NCBI GenBank assembly: GCA_021802595.1
Contig: JAJZRT010000157.1
Location: 1-7,766 of the forward strand
Length of the DNA: 7,766 nucleotides
Reading direction: 5' to 3'
DNA from: Pseudomonadota bacterium
GTDB lineage: Bacteria; Pseudomonadota; Gammaproteobacteria; Burkholderiales; Thiobacillaceae
Notes under the pieces: model-generated
Told to the model about the DNA's origin: nothing
Database searches by the model: none
The model's input: the letters and a program-made list of their open reading frames with translations, nothing else
Position numbers and translations under genes: made by a program
Part shown: positions 1 to 5,037 of the stretch, piece by piece
Layout: each line of letters opens with the position of its first letter
Numbering within the stretch: position 1 is the stretch's first letter

Positions 1-1349
1 TGAGTTCGAGTTTGCGCGGGGCGGAGTTCATGTCGCACCTGCTGGTCGACCTGCTCGACCGCAACCTGTACGAGCGCGCCAACGATTGCCGCTGGTGGGC
101 GCTGGCGCCGGCATTGCGCAGCGCGCTGGCCATGCCGATACGGCCCGACGCCGTGGTCCGGGACATCACCGCCATCCTGATCTACATCAACAGCCTGTAT
201 ACCGTCTACACACGGATCTTCGTCTACGACAGGAGCGGGCAGGTCATCGCCGGAACCCGGCTGGCCCTGAAGGGCGAGGACAAGGCCATCGTCGGCACCA
301 CGATCGATCCGGACACGCTCGCGTCGGTGCTGGCGCTGGCGACCGAGCAGGACTATCACGTCAGCCCGTTCGCGGAGACCCCGCTCTACGACGGCTTGCC
401 GACCTATGTCTACCATGCCGCGATCCGCCACCCCGACAACCCGGGAACGGTGGTCGGCGGCATCGGCATCGTGTTCGACGCCGCGCCGGAATTTTCCGCC
501 ATGCTGCACGGCGGCCTGAACGGAAAATCCGGGACCACGGCATTCTTCATCGACCGCAGTGCCCGCATCATCGCCAGCACCGATCCGGCCCGCCCGGTGG
601 GCAGCCTGCTCGACATCGATCCGGAAATCCTGCGACAGGAAAACGGCCGCAGTGCCTCGACCATCACGGTCCATGACGGCTGCTATGCCAGCATGGGCTG
701 CACCGTCTCGAACGGTTATCGCGAGTTCAAGGTCAGCGACGGCTATCAGGAGGATGTGATCGCCGTGGTGTTCGAGTCCTTCGGCGAAGTGCGCGAGCGC
801 CGTGCCTCGGGCAACCGGGCTGCCGCCGTCATCGAACACCTTTCGCCGGAAAGCGGCGGCCGGCAATTCGCCACCTGCTTCATCGATGGCGACCTCTATG
901 CCCTGCCTGCCGGGCAGGTGCTGGAAGCCATGCCCGCTTCGGCCTTGCTGCCGATTTCTCTGGGCGGCTTCAGCGGACGCGTCGGCATGCTTGCGCTCGA
1001 ACGCGAAGGCGAGGAGAAGCAGTTCATCTGGGTATTCGACCTGGGTCAGATGGTGCGCGGCAAGCCGTCCGAGATCACCCATACCAGCCAGATCGTGGTG
1101 GTCCGGCACGGACAGCAGGGCATCGGCCTGCTGGTCGACGAGCTGCACGGCGTGCCGGAATTCCCGGAAGATCTGATCAGCCCGACGCCTTTTGCCCTGG
1201 AGGCGGGCGATGCGCTGGTGCCGCAGGTCATCCGGGGCAATCAGGCGGGGCTGCTGATCCAGGTGCTCGATATCGGCTTCATCTATCGCGCGCTGGAAGC
1301 CGGTGAACTGCCGGCCATGCCGGAAGCCGCGATGCAGGCGGCGGCCTAA
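1..1349 (+). CDS. Cache-like sensory region fused to a CheW domain, chemotaxis-type protein (5' end outside window)
   Basis: The reading frame is open to the first base with no stop upstream of the possible TTG at 12 or ATG at 30, so the gene very likely begins before the window. Residue numbers count from the TTG at 12. Residues 20-31 contain YERANDCRWWAL, close to the R-x-CDVRWWA-type segment found just before Cache domains in some chemotaxis proteins. Residues about 45-255 look like a double Cache sensory fold: IFVYDRSGQVIAGTR, then PLYDGLPTYVYHAAI and VVGGIGIVFDA, then TTAFFIDRSARIIAST. A CheW domain runs from about 284 (RQFATCFIDGDLYALP) to about 430 (LLIQVLDIGFIYRAL), with the conserved-looking VVVRHGQQGIGLLVDELHGV. 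No transmembrane helix or MCP signalling hairpin is visible in this part. A CheW domain docks to CheA and chemoreceptors, so this probably feeds a small-molecule signal into a chemotaxis-like array. The ligand is unknown. The stop codon lies inside the left arm of the following repeat. Confidence 0.85.
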   Translation, partial: SSSLRGAEFMSHLLVDLLDRNLYERANDCRWWALAPALRSALAMPIRPDAVVRDITAILIYINSLYTVYTRIFVYDRSGQVIAGTRLALKGEDKAIVGTTIDPDTLASVLALATEQDYHVSPFAETPLYDGLPTYVYHAAIRHPDNPGTVVGGIGIVFDAAPEFSAMLHGGLNGKSGTTAFFIDRSARIIASTDPARPVGSLLDIDPEILRQENGRSASTITVHDGCYASMGCTVSNGYREFKVSDGYQEDVIAVVFESFGEVRERRASGNRAAAVIEHLSPESGGRQFATCFIDGDLYALPAGQVLEAMPASALLPISLGGFSGRVGMLALEREGEEKQFIWVFDLGQMVRGKPSEITHTSQIVVVRHGQQGIGLLVDELHGVPEFPEDLISPTPFALEAGDALVPQVIRGNQAGLLIQVLDIGFIYRALEAGELPAMPEAAMQAAA

Positions 1350-1464
1350 GGAAGCGCTGAACAAGTCCTTCGACAAGCTCAGGACGAACGGCAACTTGTT
1401 GATTCCGTTCGTGGTGAGCCTGTCGAACCATGAGCGGAATCAACTTGTTCAGCGCTTCCTTAGG
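1345..1464. repeat. 120-bp nested inverted repeat, REP/MITE-like element
   Basis: The outer arms are a perfect 22-bp inverted repeat, 1345-1366 against 1443-1464 (starts CCTAAGGAAGCGCTGAAC). Inside is a second imperfect 23-bp inverted repeat, 1369-1391 against 1405-1427, with three mismatches (TTCGACAAGCTCA... against its complement). A third possible stem pairs TTGATTCCG at 1399-1407 with CGGAATCAA at 1435-1443. The inner CCTTCGACAAGCTCAGGACG-type sequence is, from memory, a widespread intergenic repeat in many bacteria, and gives telltale peptides such as FDKLRTNG and SLSNHERN when falsely translated. There is no transposase in it, so any movement would need enzymes supplied elsewhere. It lies between two convergent genes and could fold in RNA made from either strand, so it may also act as a bidirectional transcription barrier. 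Confidence 0.85.
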
Positions 1465-1496
1465 GCGCGCCCGGCGGCGCGGCAACCGCCGCCGGT

Positions 1497-2378
1497 TCAG
1501 AGCGAGGTACCCCCCAGGCTCCAGTCCAGGATCCGCCAGCGCCGCTCGTTGCTGCCCTCGACGGCGATCTGGTAACCCAGGCGCTGGATGGCGCCGGGGC
1601 GGGTGAGGATGGTTTCCTCGCGGAACGGCAGGGTGGAGTGTTCGATCCGCCACGGATTGGGGCCCTTGCGGTAGCCGAAGCTGATTTCGACATCCAGCCA
1701 GCCGAGCAGCTGCGAACGGGCGGGCAGCGTCCGTGCGATGAGGCGGGGCAGGTCGGCAGCGTGGGGAAGCGGCTGGGCGCGGCCGCGCACGTACATGAAG
1801 CATTCGCCGGCGACGAGCAGCCAGGTGGGGCGGTCGGGCGGCTCGCCCCCCTCCACCACGAGTTCGAGCGCGGCCGTGCCGCCGCGGCTGGGCGGCAGGC
1901 GCTCCCACCGCTCGATGTAGTCGGCTTCGATGCCGGTTTCGGTCACGCGCTCGCCGTCGAATACCATGCGGCCGATGTCGCGGCTGCCGTTGGCGGGCTG
2001 GAAATCCATCTGGCGATGCCAGGTGCAGCGATCGCCCTCGACCTGGGTGACGCCGCAGAATCCCTGCTGGCGCGCCAGCCAGGCCAGCTGGGTGGCGTCG
2101 CATTGGGCCAGCCGGGTGACACCCGAGAAATCCGGCCGCCCGGCGGGAAGGCGCAGGTCGGCGTGCCAGTGCGGCGTCTGCAGCCAGAAGACGTGACTGC
2201 GGTCGTCGCGCAGTTCGGGGGTTTCCAGCAGGCGGCGGCGCCACACGCCGAGATAGGCGCCCGGCACCGGCACGGGTGACACGGCCGCGTCCGGCGAGCC
2301 GGCCAGGGGGACGAGTCGCTGGCGGGACAGGTCGCGCAAGGCGTTGGCGAGGTTGAGACGGTTGTGGTACAGGGTCAT
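1497..2378 (-). CDS. Uncharacterised 293-aa protein, tentatively HRI1/lipocalin-like
   Basis: The start is the ATG at 2378, which overlaps the TGA of the upstream GGDEF-EAL gene as ATGA, so translation is probably coupled; no clear Shine-Dalgarno sequence is seen. The stop is TGA at 1497-1499. I do not firmly recognise the family. It has two similar-looking halves rich in beta-strand patterns: residues 41-90 (YLGVWRRRLLETP, FWLQTPHWHADLRLP, FSGVTRL) and residues 105-160 (GFCGVTQVEGDRCTWHRQMDFQP, RDIGRMVFDGERVTETG, YIERWERL). These resemble the HRI1 family, which has lipocalin-like beta-barrels and is known mainly from fungi; the comparison is from memory and weak. The C-terminal part, 185-293, has further strand-like segments (TWLLVAGECFMYVRGR, WLDVEISFGYRKG, WRILDWSLGG). 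There is no signal peptide or membrane segment, so it is probably cytoplasmic. Its coupling to a c-di-GMP enzyme suggests a linked role, which is unproven. Confidence 0.8.
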   Translation of the reverse strand: MTLYHNRLNLANALRDLSRQRLVPLAGSPDAAVSPVPVPGAYLGVWRRRLLETPELRDDRSHVFWLQTPHWHADLRLPAGRPDFSGVTRLAQCDATQLAWLARQQGFCGVTQVEGDRCTWHRQMDFQPANGSRDIGRMVFDGERVTETGIEADYIERWERLPPSRGGTAALELVVEGGEPPDRPTWLLVAGECFMYVRGRAQPLPHAADLPRLIARTLPARSQLLGWLDVEISFGYRKGPNPWRIEHSTLPFREETILTRPGAIQRLGYQIAVEGSNERRWRILDWSLGGTSL

Positions 2379-4528
2379 GGGGCGAGTCCGGAGTGGGGGG
2401 CTGCGGCGGTGCGCAGCAGGGCTTCCAGTTCGGGTGCGGGGACGGGCCGGCTGAAGTAATAGCCCTGCACTTCGTCGCAGCCGTGCTGGCACAGGAATTC
2501 GAGGTGCGCACGGGTCTCCACCCCTTCGGCCACCACCTTCAGGCCGAGCGCGTGGCCGAGCGTGATGATGGCGCGCACGATGGCGGCGTCGTCGGGGTCG
2601 CTGTCGATGTCGCGGACGAAGCTCTTGTCGACCTTGAGGCGGTCGACCGGGAAACGCTTGAGATAACTCAGGCTCGAATAGCCGGTGCCGAAGTCGTCCA
2701 CCGCGATGTCGACGCCGAGCGCCTTCAGCGACTGCATGGCGACGTTGATGCGTTCGGCGTCGTGCATGACGAAGGATTCGGTCAGTTCCAGTTCCAGGCA
2801 GCCCGGATCGAGCTCGGCCTGGGCCAGCGCGGCCGCCACCGACTGCACCAGCCCGGCATGGCGGAACTGGATCGGCGACAGGTTGACCGAGACGTTGAGG
2901 GGCGGCAGCCCGGCGCGCTGCCAGGCGCGGGCCTGACGGCAGGCCTCCTGGAGGATCCACTGCCCGATCGGGATGATCAGCCCGGTTTCCTCGGCGATCG
3001 AGATGAAGCTGTCGGGCGGGATGATGCCCTTGCCGGGGCAGTCCCAGCGGATCAGCGCTTCGGCGCCGATGATGCGGCCGCTGGCGACGTCGATGCGGGG
3101 CTGGTAGTAGACGCGGAATTCGTCGCGATCCAGCGCATGGCGCAGGCTGTTTTCCAGCTCGAGACGTTCGCTGATCGCCAGATTCAGTTCGGGCGTGTAG
3201 AAGTGGTAGGTGCTGCGGCCGGATGCCTTGGCCTTGTACATGGCGGCGTCGGCGCAGCGCAGCAGCGCGTCGGGATCGTCGCCGTCCTGCGGGTAGCAGC
3301 TGACGCCGACACTGCAGCTGAGCCCGTATTCCTGGCCCTCGTCCACCCAGGGCTGGGAGATCACTTCGAGCAGCCGGCTGACGACGGCAATGATCTCGTT
3401 CTCGTCGTGCTGCTCGGTGAGCACGATGACGAACTCGTCGCCGCCCTGGCGCGCCACGCTGTCCTGGCTGCGCACGCAGGCCACGAGGCGGTCGGCGACC
3501 TCCAGCAGCAGGCGGTCGCCGACGTGGTGGCCGAGGCTGTCGTTGATCAGTTTGAAATGATCGAGGTCGACGAACACCACGGCCACCAGATGGCCGTCGC
3601 GCTGCGCCTTGCCGATGGCCTGCTCGATGCGGTCGCGCAGCAGCGAACGGTTGGGAAGGCCGGTCAGGCTGTCGTGGCTGGCCTGGTATTCGAGCCTGGC
3701 TTCGTGCTGCTTGCGCTCGGTGATGTCGACCACGGTGCCTTCGAAGAACTGCACGCTGCCGTCGGCATTCTTCACCACGCGCGCGTTTTCGGAAATCCAG
3801 ATGATGCTGCCGTCCTGCCGGTACACCTGCGACTCGAAATTGCGCACCACCTCCTGTTCCTGCATCAGCTTCACGAATTCGGCGCGCCGCTGCGGCAGCA
3901 CATACAGCTGGCTCGGAATGTCGTGCAGGTGTTCGATCAGGTCGTCGGGGGAGGCATGGCCGTAGATGCGTGCGAGCGCCGGGTTGGCATTGAGGTAGCG
4001 GCCCTCCGGCGTGGTCTGGAAGATGCCTTCGGTGGCGTGCTCGAAGATGCTGCTGTAGCGCCGCACCGCCTCGCGCAGCATGGCGTTGGCCGCCATGCGC
4101 TCGGAGATGTCCTGGATGAATCCCTCGACCCAGGCCACCCGGCCGCTTTCATCGCGTATGCCCACGCCGCGCTCCAGCACCCAGCCTGTCCGCCCGTCGG
4201 CCCGCTCGATGCGGTATTCGACTTCGAAGGCCTCGTTCCGGTCGAGGGCGGCGTGGATGGCGTGGCTGACGCGTGCGCGGTCTTCCGCCAGGGTGATCTG
4301 GTCGTAGGACACGCGGGTGTTGAACACCAGCTCGTCCGGCCGGTAGCCGGTGAGCTTGTGGCAGCCTTCGCTGACGTATTCCATGGTCCAGATCGCATCG
4401 ATGCGACAGCGGTAGATCATGCCGACCAGATTGTCGGTGATCGTCGTCAGCAGACGCGTGATATCGAGCGGCGCGGCAGTGTCCGTCGCGTGCGGCGCAT
4501 CGGGGCGAGGCGGCGTCCATCTGTTCAT
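2375..4528 (-). CDS. PAS-PAS-GGDEF-EAL protein, probable bifunctional c-di-GMP cyclase/phosphodiesterase
   Basis: Numbering is from the ATG at 4528 (717 aa). Two PAS/PAC units come first, about residues 22-147 and 156-272, each ending in an IQDISERM/VVDITERK-type PAC tail. The GGDEF domain follows (DSLTGLPNR at about 286) with an intact GGDEF at 362-366 and an RxxD inhibitory site, RSQD, at 353-356. The EAL domain, about 457-707, keeps EAL 490-492, N549 in VNLS, E584 in ELTES, DDFGTGYSS 611-619, K632 in KVDKSF, E668 in EGVET and Q688. Both active sites therefore look complete, so the enzyme could make c-di-GMP from GTP and hydrolyse it to pGpG. Net direction is probably set by the PAS sensors, whose ligand is unknown. 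No membrane segment is seen, so it is likely cytosolic. Start choice: ATGs at 4549 and 4528 and a TTG at 4582 share the frame. The TTG is itself part of a sigma-54 -12 match, so an ATG is favoured. No start has a strong Shine-Dalgarno sequence. The 3' end overlaps the next gene by 4 nt. Confidence 0.93.
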   Translation of the reverse strand: MNRWTPPRPDAPHATDTAAPLDITRLLTTITDNLVGMIYRCRIDAIWTMEYVSEGCHKLTGYRPDELVFNTRVSYDQITLAEDRARVSHAIHAALDRNEAFEVEYRIERADGRTGWVLERGVGIRDESGRVAWVEGFIQDISERMAANAMLREAVRRYSSIFEHATEGIFQTTPEGRYLNANPALARIYGHASPDDLIEHLHDIPSQLYVLPQRRAEFVKLMQEQEVVRNFESQVYRQDGSIIWISENARVVKNADGSVQFFEGTVVDITERKQHEARLEYQASHDSLTGLPNRSLLRDRIEQAIGKAQRDGHLVAVVFVDLDHFKLINDSLGHHVGDRLLLEVADRLVACVRSQDSVARQGGDEFVIVLTEQHDENEIIAVVSRLLEVISQPWVDEGQEYGLSCSVGVSCYPQDGDDPDALLRCADAAMYKAKASGRSTYHFYTPELNLAISERLELENSLRHALDRDEFRVYYQPRIDVASGRIIGAEALIRWDCPGKGIIPPDSFISIAEETGLIIPIGQWILQEACRQARAWQRAGLPPLNVSVNLSPIQFRHAGLVQSVAAALAQAELDPGCLELELTESFVMHDAERINVAMQSLKALGVDIAVDDFGTGYSSLSYLKRFPVDRLKVDKSFVRDIDSDPDDAAIVRAIITLGHALGLKVVAEGVETRAHLEFLCQHGCDEVQGYYFSRPVPAPELEALLRTAAAPHSGLAP

Positions 4529-4577
4529 GGCATCAGCATTCCGTCGCATCTTGAGGCCGGTGAGCAACTGCCTCACG

Positions 4578-4593
4578 TGCAATGCCCGGGCCA
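4578..4593 (-). promoter_or_regulatory. Sigma-54 (-24/-12) promoter match P2 for the GGDEF-EAL operon
   Basis: Read on the minus strand the sequence is TGGCCCGGGCATTGCA. It matches the sigma-54 consensus TGGCAC-N5-TTGC at all core positions except C for A at the fifth base, with the correct spacing between the invariant GG and GC. The expected transcription start is near 4567, giving a leader of about 39 nt to the ATG at 4528, or 18 nt to the ATG at 4549. It would make the TTG at 4582 unusable as a start for this transcript. Confidence 0.6.
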
Positions 4594-4655
4594 GGCGCAG
4601 TGCGGGCTTGCGAGGAGGAAACCGGGGGTTCGCCCGCAGGCCTTGTCGTGCTTAC

Positions 4656-4669
4656 GAAGCGTACGTTTC
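4656..4669. promoter_or_regulatory. Imperfect 14-bp dyad, possible activator site
   Basis: GAAGCGTACGTTTC is a near-palindrome around a perfect CGTACG core. It lies about 95 bp upstream of the predicted start of P2, a usual distance for a sigma-54 enhancer site. It is a single copy in the region, and no regulator can be assigned from sequence. Confidence 0.25.
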
Positions 4670-4713
4670 ATCAGCATGGTGTAGGTTTCCGTGGAGATTG
4701 CTGGGATATCAGT

Positions 4714-4749
4714 CACGGGAGCGCGACCCGTGCGTCTCCCGGACTTTTT
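4714..4749 (+). terminator. Possible intrinsic terminator or structured leader element
   Basis: Two mutually exclusive stems are present: CACGGG 4714-4719 with CCCGTG 4727-4732, and CGGGAG 4716-4721 with CTCCCG 4736-4741. On the plus strand the longer-loop version is followed by GACTTTTT at 4742-4749, as in a weak rho-independent terminator. No plus-strand gene upstream is evident that it would end. On the minus strand the same bases fall inside the long leader expected from promoter P1, where they could be an RNA switch or nothing. Confidence 0.3.
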
Positions 4750-4788
4750 CTGTCTCTCCTTGAGGCCCTGCCAACGGGTGGCGCTGGC

Positions 4789-4822
4789 GGCTTGCGGACC
4801 CGGATCCGTGGGGCCGCAAGCC
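4789..4822. other. Strong hairpin in the divergent regulatory region
   Basis: GGCTTGCGG at 4789-4797 pairs perfectly with CCGCAAGCC at 4814-4822, enclosing a 16-nt loop that contains the palindrome CGGATCCG at 4801-4808. There is no T-run on either side, so it is not a typical terminator. It lies about 50 nt into the predicted minus-strand transcript from P1, so it could be a leader RNA structure. Confidence 0.4.
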
Positions 4823-4884
4823 TGGCCCTCCTTCGTGGTTCGGACGGGCGATGACACGCTGCCTTTCCCGTTTGAGTATCTGAA

Positions 4885-4900
4885 AGCAACCGCTGTGCCA
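4885..4900 (-). promoter_or_regulatory. Sigma-54 (-24/-12) promoter P1, perfect core match
   Basis: Read on the minus strand this is TGGCACAGCGGTTGCT, matching TGGCAC-N5-TTGCW at every conserved position and with exact spacing. Transcription would start near 4873 and run toward the GGDEF-EAL gene, leaving a leader of roughly 345 nt before the ATG at 4528. A chance match of this quality in a region this short is unlikely, and the neighbouring gene encodes a sigma-54 activator. Confidence 0.75.
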
Positions 4901-5006
4901 GTCGCCGCGTGCAGCGCTGAATGGCCGGCAAGGCCCCGCCGGTTCTGGAGGCAGCCCGATGTGGCCGGCCGGCTCAGGCATGAGCGTCGCCGGGGCGTGA
5001 CCGGAA

Positions 5007-5037
5007 TTGGTGCGGCCATTGCCCGCACGTGCACCAA
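5007..5037. promoter_or_regulatory. Dyad TTGGTGC-N17-GCACCAA, candidate operator/enhancer
   Basis: TTGGTGC at 5007-5013 is the exact reverse complement of GCACCAA at 5031-5037. A second, nested pair is GTGCGG 5010-5015 with CCGCAC 5023-5028. The centre at 5022 is about 150 bp upstream of the predicted P1 start, a typical distance for a sigma-54 activator site, and it overlaps the GTG used here as start of the activator gene. It could therefore serve both activation of P1 and autoregulation. Confidence 0.4.
5008..5023 (+). promoter_or_regulatory. Weak plus-strand sigma-54-like match upstream of the activator gene
   Basis: TGGTGCGGCCATTGCC has the invariant GG and GC at the right spacing and an intact TTGC, but two mismatches in the -24 hexamer (TGGTGC against TGGCAC). 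It would start transcription near 5034, after the GTG at 5029, and so would require a start codon further downstream such as the TTG at 5056. It overlaps the dyad at 5007-5037, so one of the two readings may be coincidental. Confidence 0.3.

Larger units (their letters stand above)
4529..5028. other. Divergent regulatory region without a convincing gene
   Basis: This 500-bp stretch separates the minus-strand c-di-GMP operon from the plus-strand activator gene. The open frames in it are arginine- or proline-rich and of low complexity, and none has a good start site. A 34-aa minus-strand frame (ATG at 4677, stop 4573-4575, preceded by a weak GGAAAC) is the only short candidate; its sequence, starting MLMKRTLRKHDKACG, is not recognised. 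The region does hold the sigma-54 matches, hairpins and dyads listed separately. Confidence 0.6.

Noticed and set aside
1303..1575. Plus-strand frame containing FDKLRTNG and SLSNHERN peptides
   Set aside because: These peptides are the known artefact of translating the palindromic repeat at 1345-1464; the frame has no other support.
2393..4684. Long open frame (763 codons) on the plus strand opposite the GGDEF-EAL gene
   Set aside because: It is antisense to a gene with intact catalytic motifs. Its translation is a valine/aspartate/histidine-rich string with no domain, as expected from the complementary frame of high-GC coding sequence.
4583..4873. A c-di-GMP riboswitch in the leader of the GGDEF-EAL operon
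   Set aside because: The conserved segments of the GEMM-I class that I know are absent on both strands; only generic hairpins are present.
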